From Spizellomyces punctatus DAOM BR117 (Eukaryota > Chytridiomycota > Chytridiomycetes > Spizellomycetales > Spizellomycetaceae): a stretch of 64,000 nt of DNA. Positions 13,801 to 24,904 of the stretch are shown in pieces. The notes under the pieces were generated by a model, which made no database searches, was not told the DNA's origin, and saw only the letters and a program-made list of their open reading frames with translations. Position 1 is the stretch's first letter; the number at the start of each line of letters is the position of its first letter. The position numbers and the translations under genes were made by a program. The DNA lies in NCBI RefSeq assembly GCF_000182565.1, contig NW_015971540.1:620476-684475 (forward strand), written 5' to 3'.

Positions 13801-16800
13801 GAGAAAAAGGAGGAGGGTCGCATAGAGATCGAAAGACACATTGTTGAGCTCCTGTATACTGCCGCAAGCCGGTTGGACCGTGCTCGAATGTTTGCAGTGA
13901 AAACGATTTACAAAATGCTGGCTATGTTCCCGTGGCTACTCTGGAATCGTAAAGCTGTTTACCTCATGTTGGATATGGTTCAATGTCTCGATACGAAGTT
14001 CCAACTGGATTTGGATCGCAGGGTAGGAACGACGTGGTTGGATTGATTGTCGCCTTTTATATTCATCCCTTTTTTCAGAAATTGCTTCGGGCAAAGATTG
14101 GAATGGAACTGACATTTCTTAATGACTCCGATATATACGGAGCGTCCAAAGCATTCTCCGATTTCTGTGCCCGCTGGATGACGTTGGCTATACAGCACTC
14201 GTCTAGCGAAACAATGGGCATGCTGCAGGTAACTATTTTCATGGCGCAACTATCTCGTAACGGGCACTCAAGTTTATTATAGGGATACCTAGTGGATCTA
14301 CACACAAACTTTCCGGAGCTCGGATTAGGGGATAAATCAGACTTAATGTTGTTGCTGGGACGCTTTTGCTCCAGCGATGGTATGATCAAAGATGCGCCAA
14401 CGGAGCCCAAGTCGCTTATGAAGAGGTTTTGCTAACTTTCTCGCATCAGATATTATATCCTCCATTATAAGATCTGTCGGCAAGCAGGCGCTGTACTACG
14501 GAGAGGTTCGAGGCATGTTAATGGTCCTGAATCCATCTGGTGAGGGTTTACAATACCACTTCAACTTAGAAATTTAATTTATCTGATAATTGCGATATTA
14601 GGTCCAGGCCGCAGCCAAAAAAATCCCTTTGAGAAAATTTCGAAACATCTCCGCGCCGATCTCCGCGCGGTAGTCACTCACTCCTACGACCCGGACTTCG
14701 CTGTGAAGCTTCATCCTATATTACACAGAGCAGCGGCGCTGGTGCTATTGAATGACCAGGTGCATACGGCCGGCGTCTCAAGAGCAATTATATCACCACT
14801 AACATATTTATAGGGCGAAGATGAAACTTTGGAGCTGATTTGCTGGACTCCCGTGACGGTGTTTACACCGGCCGTCATGGACATGACAATCTCCGTTTGG
14901 GGTTGGCTCATGTTAAGTAGACCAGAATTGGCACCCAGAATTATGGCGCATATGGTAGCGGTATGGGAGACCACTGCATACGAAAGAAAGGGGCTGTACT
15001 CCCCCCATTACAAGTGAGTACCTTATTTCCACCCGGCGTAGATAAGGCAGATAGGACTTCTGACCAGAGTGTTGCCAAAAGATCAGCAAACCCATTCTAC
15101 GCCAAAATGACGTACACGTCTTCAAAAAAGCCAGCAGATGAAGCTCATCGGGTGGTTCACCTCAGTTGGATAAGATTCTTGTTAGATCGCTTCAAGTCCG
15201 CCCGAGTACAAAGCGAAGACCACGTTAAGTTCTACGCCAAACTTTACCAGATTGCCCACGAGCATGCAAGTTCTATCCGGTAAGACGATCTGGTGCGTTA
15301 TAACTGCGGGTTACACTTAAATGAATCGTTTCACAGATTCTCTTGGTACATTCGCGAACCATACTTCTTGTTGTTGACTTTGGGAGCCCAAATTGCTGAA
15401 CATCTAGGAGTGAAAGGCGACCCATCCGCCTATACCATGTGGACCAATGTCCTTGATGATGCTTTGAAATGGTTTGAAGTACCAGCGAGGTAATCAATTG
15501 CCCTGTCTCTCCGGGAATTACGTCGGCGCTAATACGCGTGATATTAAGTTTCGGAACGATTGAAAAGCGCGAGCTGCAAATATTGGTCGATTTCCATGCT
15601 GCAATCAAGGCATTCAGACCCGGTGGACACTCTCCAGCCGTACTGAACGGCGTTGCTGGAAAGTTTATCAGGACAGCATGGCTTACGGCGGCGCCTTCTG
15701 GACGAGGTATACCTGATCACTTTTTGACGGGTTGTAGTAGCAGTGCAATAACCTTCCTCGATCAGTTCATCTTGCAGACGCACAAAATCTTCTACTATTA
15801 CTTCTCGAGAATGAAATCCACCGTCTCGCCACTTGGCTGAATCCTGTAGATGACAAGAAGATGGGTCTCCCAGAACTACCGCAGACCAGCGAGCGTGCGG
15901 TATGATCTTTTCGAATTAAATGTGTCGCTCAAGGACTTGTCTGATCGGCCTCCATTACAGGTCAACTGGCCCTCAATGATTCGCATTGCTTGGAGCATCA
16001 GCCCTCGTATTGCAATTCAGATGGGTAACCGTTTCAGTCACGCTGGAGAACATCTGGACTCATCCTTGGTGGCGTTATGCTACGCATCACCTGCATCGGT
16101 TTTGGATGTTCCAGAGGCCTTGCCGCATATCCTAAAAAATGCTGCAAGTCTGGTGTCTGACCATCAGCTACGGGTAACATGTTTGGTCACCCGATCCTTG
16201 CACTACAAGTATCTAATCAATTTTGTAGTACATTTTGCACTGGACAGCGGTTCCTCCAATAACAGGGGTGTCATTGCTTGGGCAACAGTACAAAATGCAG
16301 CCATGGATATTACAGTATGCCGTTCGAGTCCTTGAGCACTTCCCTGTGGATCATGTTTTCTTCTACATTCCACAAATGGTGCAAGCTCTTCGCTATGATA
16401 CTGTTGGTCAGTGAATTGTTTCTGGTACCGTCTACCACTAAGGCTGACCTTCGTCTATAAAGGCTACATCGAGCACTTCATCCTTTTGGCCGCTAAGACT
16501 TCACAGCATTTTGCGCATCAGATCATTTGGAATATGAATGCCAATATGTACAAGTTCAACAAAGAAGGACAAGCGGATGCGGTACGGATATTTGTGAAGA
16601 GTAAATCTTCTGCTCGTTGGTGTGTTCGAAGCGCTGACCATCCCACGTCTCCACAGCCCGATTCTTTAAAGCCAACTTTGGAACGGGTCCAAAATAAAAT
16701 TATTAACTCGTTGTCAGGGTCTGACAAAGACTTTTATGAACGCGAGTTCCGCTTCTTCACCGAAATCACGGGCATCTCAGGAAAGCTTAAGCCTCTTGTT

Positions 16801-18438
16801 GAAAGCGGAGCTACAAAGGCAGCGAAAAAGGTCTGTGCAGACTTACCCGTACGCAGATTACTTCTTGTCGGCTGGCCGCCGTGAGTAACAATCAGTGTCA
16901 TTAACCAGGTCAAGATTGATGAAGAAATGGCGAAGATTGTTGTAGATGTTGGGGTCTATCTGCCGACGAATCCTGAAAGCATTGTGGTGGATATAGATTA
17001 TAAGTCCGGTAGGCCTCTTCAAAGTCACGCCAAGGTATGTAAATCAGGAGGTGCACCAGATACACTTCGGCTTCATTGATGAGCCATTTTTTTAGGCACC
17101 TTTCATGGCAACTTTCAAAGTCAAGAATGCCGAAGACAACCGCACGGGAAAATCATCAGATGACTCGGTTGTCAAACAAGATACCACGCGATGGATGTCC
17201 TCAATATTCAAAGTCGGCGACGATTGTCGCCAGGACGTTTTGGCTCTGCAACTGATTAGCATATTCAAGAGCATCTTCTCAAAGGCGGGCCTTGATCTTT
17301 ACCTGTTCCCTTATCGAGTTGTGGCCACTGCGCCAGGCGTAAGTTACCTAACTTTTCAGCTCATGGATTACGTTATTGTTCCCCTAACTAGAGAGCTGTT
17401 GCCGATGTAATTATAGTGTGGCGTTATTGAAGTCATACCAAATTCGACTTCTCGTGATATGATGGGCAGGGAACAAGTTAATAGCCTTTACGAGTAAGTT
17501 CCGAAGATCGCACGATTCATACCCAGTCCACTGGAACTAACCACAGTTTAGCTGGTTCATCGCATCCTTTGGCAAAGAAGACTGCGTCAGCTTTCGAAAG
17601 GTATATACCGATTTTCCGCCTTGATATTCGCCCACTTTTATACTCAAATACTTCACCAGGCACAATCTGAGTTCATAAAAAGTTTGGCGGCATATTCTCT
17701 GATTCTGTTCATACTCCAAATCAAAGATCGCCATAATGGAAATATCATGTTTGACAACAGTGGGCACATGGTCCACATTGGTAGGTGTACCATCAACCTT
17801 TGAGGATGTGGATATCCCGGTGGAACATTGATTACTTTGTCAGATTTCGGATTTATGCTGTCGATCGCCCCCGGTGGCGGAATTCTCGAAGCTGCACCCT
17901 TCAAACTGACTACCGAGATGGTGCAAGTTCTCGGAGGTGATGTCAACGCTCCACAGTACCGATTATTTTCCGAGCTTTGTGTGAAGGCGTATCTGGCCTG
18001 CAGGTACTGTAGACTTGTGTGACCATTTGTCTTGCCCACGTTCAGGGGATCATAACATTTTCTCTATGCGTCAGACCATACGCAGAAGAAATTACGCAAA
18101 TGGTCTCATTAATGATGGAATCTGGATTGCCTTGTTTCAAGGGTGCGAGCAATTTGTTCTACATCTATCTCCTCTATCACTGCATCTAAACCCTACTGTC
18201 TTCAGGAGACGTCACAATACGTAAACTGAAGGAGCGTTTCCAACTGGATAAAACTGAGCGACAGGCGGCCGAATTCATGATGACTTGCATTCGTCAGTCG
18301 CACGAGAACACGAGAAGGTATTTAGTAGTAGTGGTTACCAGCCTCGACGAAGTCCATTAACCCCCTTTCAAAACTTTTCTTCCTGCCAGCGGCCTTTATG
18401 ACCGCTTCCAGTACCTGCAAAACGGCATTCCATATTGA
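10830..18438 (+). CDS. STT4: Phosphatidylinositol 4-kinase alpha (Stt4 type)
   Basis: Makes phosphatidylinositol 4-phosphate at the plasma membrane. The C-terminal lipid kinase is unmistakable. It has the PIK/N-lobe stretch [20 protein letters not shown], then [18 protein letters not shown] (about 17217-17274), the catalytic loop [15 protein letters not shown] (about 17725-17770) and, after an intron, [20 protein letters not shown] (about 17845-17905). The protein ends [13 protein letters not shown] at the TGA (18436-18438), the conserved Stt4/PI4KA terminus. The preceding 6 kb is cut into many short exons of helical solenoid, for example [20 protein letters not shown] near 11150-11200 and [20 protein letters not shown] near 13870. 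The start is uncertain: ATG 10830 is the first in frame with the conserved-looking N-terminal exon. Confidence 0.9.
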
Positions 18439-18448
18439 GTGAAAACAA

Positions 18449-18901
18449 TCATTCGTTTGCAGATGGTCGGCCCCGCTTCTCCCCTTCTGTTCTTTTGGCT
18501 GTTTCAGCAGCCATTGCTTCTAATTGTTCTTGAACCACACGCCGCTGGTACCGGCAAAACTCCCTATACGCAAAAGTGACCATAGATATTAAAAATGTAA
18601 TTATAGCGAGATGCTCTTGCATATTAATTCGATCTGCAGGTATATACCATGAAAGCATTGAGATGGCACCAAAAGAAGCAAATCCCCAATTCCCTGCAGA
18701 AAGCAATCGGCCTATCATATCGGGTTAGTGTGCCATTGCGGACAATGATAGGAGCTGCACAGAACCCGTACGCGTAACGAAGAATCGTGTTGTTGCTATT
18801 ATTGTGCCTCCTCCAATGCCATAAAGAAGGGCCTTTCTTGAGCAGGGGACTTTTGCGACATTTTCCAGCTTAAACTCTGCTGCTTTTATCCCCTTTGACA
18901 T
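18449..18901 (-). CDS. COX20: Cytochrome c oxidase assembly protein COX20
   Basis: Mitochondrial inner-membrane chaperone for Cox2 during complex IV assembly. Three exons join in frame to about 96 residues. Exon 1 starts at ATG 18901 and encodes FKLENVAKVPCSRKALLYGI followed by GGGTIIATTRFFVTR. A short intron with a CTAAC branch site follows, then NWGFASFGAISMLSW. A second intron splits the W codon, and the last exon begins EFCRYQRR. The KLE-V-K-PC-R--LLYGIGGG motif, two hydrophobic helices and W-E-(F/Y)-C-x-Y-x-R-R are the Cox20 signature. The charged tail ends GRPSANE. If the second intron were kept, the frame would still be open but the conserved junction would be lost. The stop lies only 11 bp past the end of the convergent STT4 frame. 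Confidence 0.88.
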
Positions 18902-19513
18902 TCGAATTCAGCATCCACAATGGAATTTCATACAAGGGACTTTACCTTTGCAACAGTCCAGAGGTCAGGTTTCCTAGGAGCATTACGTGGCTCTTCCAAG
19001 GCCGCGTCTACGGGCTCGAGAGCTTGTTCGTCCTTTCTTAAACTCATGTTGGCAACCACGACGTTGCAGACTACAAGGATTTTGTTGGGTTTATCGTGCG
19101 AGGTTGACTCACCTTAGTCACGTGCTCGCAGCAGCGCTGCAAATCTGGGTTGGTAGAGCTGTAGAGTATGTGAAAAATCCCACTGTTCCTGCCAGAATTG
19201 GCACACGGCTCAACGGAATAGTGTGTCCTGGCCCAAGTAGACGCTACTACCCGACGAGCCAGTGTTCCGTCGACCTAGGTATCAGACAAGTTTTGCGATA
19301 CCGGACCATATTTTCATATTTGTGAACGTTTACACGGGCTATTCTGGATCGGGGTATTCATCAAGTGCAGACTGTCTTGAACTGCGTGCTGCTATCCCTT
19401 TGTCCTCCGCATTCAGGTTTTCCCTAGCTGGAACTGCCTCCGATCGCTTTTTCTCTTCCTACAACAACAAAAATCCTAGCGTTAAATTCTCGCTTTAGCC
19501 GCGGGAATCTCTG
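18902..19513. other. Intergenic region upstream of COX20
   Basis: Lies between the COX20 start and the 3' end of the Vip1-like gene, so it should hold the COX20 promoter. Plus-strand frames open here (for example from ATG 18920), but that start is 18 bp from the COX20 start on the other strand. The frames match no family I recognise. Confidence 0.45.
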
Positions 19514-20619
19514 TCAACGTACCAAGACCGTCATGGTATCCTCAGCAATCTCTATAACGTTTTCCTTCACAGACTCGTAAGCTGTATGAATTCTTTGCCC
19601 TATCGAGGTTTTGAGAGCCTTGCCACCGACGCTGGATGCCGCACTGACAGCTATGCCAACGCATTCTTTCACTTTGAGAAGGTCCGCCACCTAGAGTAGC
19701 TGTATCAGATGACATAATGGTGCAGAGGCTGTAAAATAAAAGTACCTTCTGCGCTGTGGATGTGACACCCAGCCGCTCATCAAGTCCCTGCACCCTCGTT
19801 GCGATCCCGGACGCAGTATCGGTGATCCCAAATCTCTCTGCCATGTGCGTAAGACCACTCATGACAATGAGTAATGCGATTCGATTCGATGTAGTGTAAC
19901 ATACCATCGATTCGCTCGGCGCGCAGAACTCCTGACGCAAGAAGTTCAGCATATCTTGAGTGGGAAGTGGCCAGTCCACCGGGCGGTACTTCCGATAACA
20001 AGTGGACAGTTATTTTCTTGTCTGTTATAGTAGGCAAAATAATCTTAGCATAGAGTAAGTGATATCAGAGTGTGAGGCGAGTATACCATTTATCAACATG
20101 CCCGATAGCGTTAGAGCCATGCTGCAGTTCGATCACTAGGTCAGGGACTTCCCATGAACCAACAGAAACAAGAGGGAATCGGAACTATACCGAGCGCTTT
20201 CCTCTATTAGGAGGAGACATCACCAAATGTTTGTAAGGCTTCTAATCATGACCTGTGACAGTTACCAACAGGCAGTCCTAGACATTCTTCCCTCACCGTT
20301 TTCAAAAGATATGACGGCCTGGCATGTTCGTCCATTCTCCGACCTGAAACGGAGGGCATTGAAGAGGAGTGAGTACAGTGGAATTAGCTCACTCTCTCCA
20401 TATCAACTCTTTTTACCTGGGAAGTTGGAACTCGGTGTAACGGCCACATATACTGAAGAAATCCCGCACTGATCGTACCGATGGCACGAGTAAGATGCTG
20501 TCCATTTCGCGCAAATGGAACTTCAACAATCTTTTACCTGTCTGTTCTTCAGCGCTGACTGGAATGTCGCATACCAATACGGTTCGAGCAATGTGATCAT
20601 CATCGAGTTCGGATGGCAT
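19514..20619 (-). CDS. RRM protein of the Vip1 type
   Basis: RNA-binding protein with one N-terminal RRM. Exon 1 (ATG 20619) gives RTVLVCDIPVSAEEQT, holding RNP2. Exon 2 continues VRDFFSICGRYTEFQLPR and exon 3 SENGRTCQAVISFEN, the RNP1-side strand. After two further introns come SGMLINDKKITVHLLSE and a low-complexity region. The C-terminal half is helical and repeats an amphipathic pattern (GLDERLGVTSTAQK, ESVKENVIEIAEDTMTVLVR), as in fission-yeast Vip1 and plant BPA1-like proteins. The junction near 20120-20310 does not fit perfectly with the splice sites I can see (one base out of phase), so that border is uncertain. The molecular target is unknown. Confidence 0.7.
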
Positions 20620-20766
20620 TTTGTGACAAGTTCACCCAATGCTGACACGCGGGTATGGGGCTTAGTCCCCTTAGTACCACTATAGAATTAAAGCAATATG
20701 GAACATTCTGACAAATATCGATCTTGGAAGCCTCAACTTTCCAGCATTCCGCATTTCATCATCAAC

Positions 20767-21640
20767 ATGGCTGGCGAACATTCAAAAGCATGCTGCGAGC
20801 TTCCGCCGTTTGCTAGCAACTATCAGCCTAAAGGACAAGTATCTACCGTCGGCGATTTGCCCACTTACTTTGTCGGTGAAAAGGGAAAGAGAGCTATTAT
20901 CTTGATATACGATATTTTCGGTTTCCATCCCAAGTAAGACTGTACTGTGAATTTGATGCAAAAAGTGTCCTAATATAGGCGCGGTCTTGGATAGCACACA
21001 CCAGTTTGCAGATGAACTGGCTGCCAAAGGCTTTTTTGTTGCTGAGCCGGACTTTTACCGCGGAAACCCGTGGCCGTTGGAAAAGGTTCCTATTCAGCTC
21101 CCGGAACTAATGGCCCATCTAGAGCAGCACGTCCCTGAAAGTCGTATGCTAGCCGACATTGGATCTGTTTGCCGTTATTTGCGATCCAATGGCGCTGAAA
21201 GTATTGGTACTCTTGGCTTTTGCTGGGGGGCGATCTATGCGATAAGAGCCAACGTTGAAGGGTTGGTAGATGCGTCCGCCGCTGCGCACCCGAGCCGCTT
21301 GACCGTCGAGATTGTGAAGGACGTGAAAGGCCCACTTGCGCTTCTGCCTAGCAAAGATGAACCCGATCTTGTGAGTGTCACCTTGCGAGTCATTTCAGGT
21401 TTAATCAATGTCAATACCTGCGAACTAAATTCAACTATTATCGTACAGATTCCTCTTATGGAAGCCTTAAAGGAAAAACCTTTTGTGGACAAGAATGTTC
21501 ATGTTCGTTTCGATGATATGCACCATGGCTGGTGTGCAGCGCGTAGCGATTACAGCAACCCGGCCAATGCTCGGCGTTCTCGTGAAGCACTGCAGATCAT
21601 GGCACGCTTCTTTGACGAGACTTTACAGGCCAAACTGTAA
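20767..21640 (+). CDS. Dienelactone hydrolase family protein
   Basis: Cytosolic alpha/beta hydrolase of the DLH family. In bacteria these open dienelactones in aromatic breakdown; eukaryotic members have largely unknown substrates. The catalytic triad is visible: Cys in GTLGFCWGAIYA, Asp in LLPSKDEPDL and His in FDDMHHGWCAARSDYSNP. The oxyanion region YFVGEKGKRAIILIYDIFGF is also present. Three exons are split by introns at about 20935-20978 and 21370-21449. ATG 20767 gives the usual family length of about 245 residues and the common CCE-LPPF-like N-terminus; an in-frame ATG at 20698 would add 23 residues. The gene is isolated from any obvious pathway partner. Confidence 0.87.
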
Positions 21641-21742
21641 GACGCAGGCAAACTAGAGTGAATTCTATATATTCTTCCAACGTAGATTTAAGAATCTATA
21701 GACGTTTGAGCTAAATGTACAATGCATGTAAGTGCCGATTTT

Positions 21743-22989
21743 TCACTTTTCCACCAGCGGGCGTTGCTCGTCCTCGCAATATGACTCGCCATCTGGAGAT
21801 GGCATGAGCAAAAGCCCATATCCTGCAATTATGGCAAGCGAACCAATCACGGTATTCCAGCCGAAATCCACACCTGCTACGAAAAAGTCGAGAGAGCTCA
21901 TTACTGGGATGGTCAACATGATACCAATGGCGGCCATTAGAGGACCACAAAAAGCAATAGCGAGCATGAATGTGGCATTGAACACGAGGCCCAGTGCAGC
22001 TACTACAGCGATAACAGCACACGACCGCAAATCTGGGATTTCAAAAGACTCCCATCCCGTATAATGAAAAAGGAAAATTGGCGGGACCCCAAACAGTAGT
22101 GTCGTGAGTCCAATAAGGGACGTGATGTGTAGTGATAGGAGCATCGAGGGTTGGAAGGGCACCAGGAACTTCTTGTAGAACACCTCGTAGCCGGCCACCC
22201 AAAAAGACGATGATATAGCAAACATATACCCGACCGATTGGGAAGAAGGGTTCTCGGACGATTCCTCTTTGGGATCAGCCCAGGATATTGCAATGATGCC
22301 AGCGACGCATATGAACACGGCGCACAGTCTTGCGCGTCGGATCCGTTCGTTCAACAATAACACCGAAAGCAGATATGTGAAGAAGCAGCTTGAGTTGTAT
22401 ATCTGGGGTTTCGCAGTTCTGATGAGCAAGTAACAAGTGACGGCAGCCCAATTTTCACATACCGCTGTCAGTTCCCCCAGGGCAATGCGTGAGACGCTAA
22501 GGTACCACGAGTAGGCACCGGCGGTAAAGAACGCATTTAAACACAAAGTCCTTCTGATCAGCATCCGATATGTACCCTGACCATCGTTTGCGGGCAAGTC
22601 TTCAGCAACTCTAGTGATACGACCCACATAGTCCTGTGGGGTGTCGTGATATACTATCCGGCAGTACAAGTACTGTAAAGGTAATATGATGACATAACAC
22701 CTGGTAATAACAACTGGCTTAGCGCACTTGTCGTGCTTTATAGGCGATGGAGTATCACAGTGTCGTACCCATGGGCAACGTAAAGAAGGAACCAAGGCTT
22801 ATTAAAGCTCTGAGGTCCTTGAACAATAGAAACTGCTTCCGACTGTGCTACAAAGGCAGCGATGGCAGACAACAAGAGGAGCACACCGCAGGGTGAGATA
22901 TTGGCATTAGAATTACCATATTCACTTAGCCTCCCAACCGCTTGGACTGCCGTGCTATGGCCATTAACGAGTTGAGCAGATGGTGACAT
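21743..22989 (-). CDS. Drug/metabolite transporter (EamA-type, about ten helices)
   Basis: Multi-pass membrane transporter of the DMT superfamily, related to SLC35F/DUF914-like fungal proteins. Exon 1 (22769-22989, ATG) encodes the first helix and NKPWFLLYVAHG. A short intron joins it to CYVIILPLQYLYCRIVYHDT in exon 2 (21743-22700). Two EamA repeats are visible. The first contains LGELTAVCENWAAVTCYLL and LLLNERIRRARLCAVFICVA, with the diagnostic E-R pair; the second contains VAALGLVFNATFMLAIAF. The acidic tail ends RPLVEK. The substrate cannot be read from the sequence; nucleotide sugars, thiamine and amino acids are all carried by relatives. Confidence 0.8.
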
Positions 22990-23358
22990 GCCCAAATGGC
23001 AAACAGATCTTCTCCCCGATGCGACTCAAATGTCAGCACGTGATGCATGGCATGAACCGGTTCCAATGGCTGGTCACTCGTTGCTCGTGAAGGGGAGCCT
23101 CATCAGGTTGACCGGCATCCATTCGAACGTAAAAGGACGTGATTGCAACACAGTAGACTTGAACGGACCGGCGCAAGCTAGATTGGGTTCGCAAGTCTAC
23201 TTCCAGTGTCGACGGCTGACTGTCAGCGAGGTGCACCAAGGAGATCTTAGAGCATAAATTGCGCCTGATAACGGCGACGCGTGGGGTATAGCAAGGTTCT
23301 GGAGCAACGCCCGCTTGAAGCATGTTGGACCAGCTCCTAAAGCTTTCCTCTCCTTCAG
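22990..23358. other. Divergent promoter region, transporter and zinc-finger gene
   Basis: About 370 bp between two divergent starts (22989 minus, 23359 plus). I see no distinct motif or reading frame to report. Confidence 0.45.
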
Positions 23359-24362
23359 ATGAGCGAACACAATTTGAAACCTGGTGACTGGATATGCGAT
23401 AGCTGCCAAACTCATAATTTTGCGAGTCGCACAGCTTGTTTTCGCTGTCACGCACCAAACCGTCTTCCAGCTACCTATGGATCAGCCGCTCCTGTAGCAA
23501 TGAAACCCGGGGATTGGCTCTGTCCAAAACCGGGGTGTAGATTTCAGAACTTTAGCTCACGGCATGAATGTATGCGGTGTGGAACGAAGCGGCCGGGACA
23601 AGTTGGGCAGGGTAGCAGCGCGGGCAGCGGGGGGCTGGGTGGGATGGGGAGGCCCGGCCATGGTGTTTCCACGAAGATACTGCCTGGGGACTGGATTTGT
23701 CCACAGTGCTCCTTAAACAACTTTGCCTCTCGTACAAAATGCATGCAGTGCGGAGCGCCAAATACGGGAGCAACACGTCCTGTCGATCGACCTGGGGACT
23801 GGAGCTGTCCGAACGAGAGTTGTCGATATCACAACTTTAGCAGGTATATATGGTACTTGTTATTTTTTCAGTCATTTGATGAATGCCCATATTAATACCG
23901 CTTTCAGTCGAGTTGAGTGTTACAGGTGCGGAACACCTAAAAGTATGGGTCAAACTCAAGTGAGTGGGGGTGGAATGCAGTTTTCGATGAGACCGGCCAA
24001 TCAGATGAAGCCAGGAGATTGGATTTGCCCTAACGGGTCGTGTGGGTTTCACAACTTCGCAAGGTATGGCAGTAAACAAATGGATGTCGTTCTATAAATG
24101 TGGTTTAGCGTATAATCAAAACAGGTTGTTAACGCATTAACCTCTTAGACGAGAGACCTGCGCCCAATGCGGAACACCGGTCCCCTCTGGAACCGGCCAT
24201 GACATCGCTGCGCAGTCCGCCCCTTTAGCGCCACCGGGAACGACTTACGCTCCATTTCCATCTTACGGACAGTCATTGTTTTCTCAAGGACATGAGTTTG
24301 CTGCGTTGGGCGGGTATGGCACCTATCCACCTGGGACTGAGGGATATAATTATACGTCGTGA
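23359..24362 (+). CDS. Five-finger RanBP2-type zinc-finger protein
   Basis: Probable single-stranded RNA-binding protein built from five RanBP2-type fingers (W-x-C-x(2-4)-C-x3-N-x6-C-x2-C). Finger 1 is GDWICDSCQTHNFASRTACF, finger 2 GDWLCPKPGCRFQNFSSRHE, finger 3 GDWICPQCSLNNFASRTKCM, finger 4 GDWSCPNESCRYHNFSR joined to VECYRCG, and finger 5 GDWICPNGSCGFHNFAR joined to RETCAQCG. Each starts with a (K/R/L)PGDW cap. Gly/Ser-rich linkers separate them, and the tail is rich in Gly, Pro and Tyr (GYGTYPPGTEGYNYTS). Two introns (after about 23842 and 24062) cut fingers 4 and 5 at the same codon, just after NF(S/A)R. Similar to ZRANB2-like and fungal Arp-type proteins; the RNA target is unknown. Confidence 0.85.
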
Positions 24363-24904
24363 GGTAGGACGGACATGTGTGCCTGAAAGTGGAGACGTTC
24401 GCTGGAGAGGGGTTGCTGTAGATCGCGGACAGTATTAAGTATTGCGGTGTCGTCCGTGTGAAGGGCGAGGATATGGTCTTTCGGAGTTTTGTTTTCATGT
24501 TTTGTATAGTTTTTCTTGTGTTTATTTCGTCCGATCAAAAGTACCCTCCCTTGATCATGTCTGATCAAATGTTCTACTGGGCGAGGACTGGAATTTATCA
24601 ATATTGAGTACTGAAAGAGTTTTGCCACCCATGCATGGATATAGAGGATATAGGTAGCTGCCACATGTGGATGCATTCATTGGGTTCGATCGTCCACTGG
24701 GGTCCACGTCAGTTATGGATTGTTCATCGGGGGGCCCAACTGTTTCCAGGTTCACCCGAAGCTCTGGACGCCAAGTGAAAGCACTTGAACACGATGCTCC
24801 ATGGATATGGGGCGTGGAAAGGCATCGCGACCAGGGCGTAATCTTGCAGTTGTGGAAATGAGACGCGACGGGGAGGCTGGAGTCATCGAATTTCGTCGTC
24901 TGTC
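24363..24904. other. Intergenic region, nothing recognised
   Basis: Holds the 3' UTR of the zinc-finger gene and the promoter of the CoA-transferase. Short open frames on both strands have no recognisable motif. Confidence 0.5.

Noticed and set aside
18920-19325. Plus-strand gene starting beside COX20
   Set aside because: Its ATG would be 18 bp from the COX20 start on the other strand, two overlapping frames compete, and no family motif is visible.
20698-20766. Longer N-terminus for the dienelactone hydrolase
   Set aside because: The upstream ATG is in frame, but ATG 20767 gives the normal family start and length. The longer form is kept only as an alternative.
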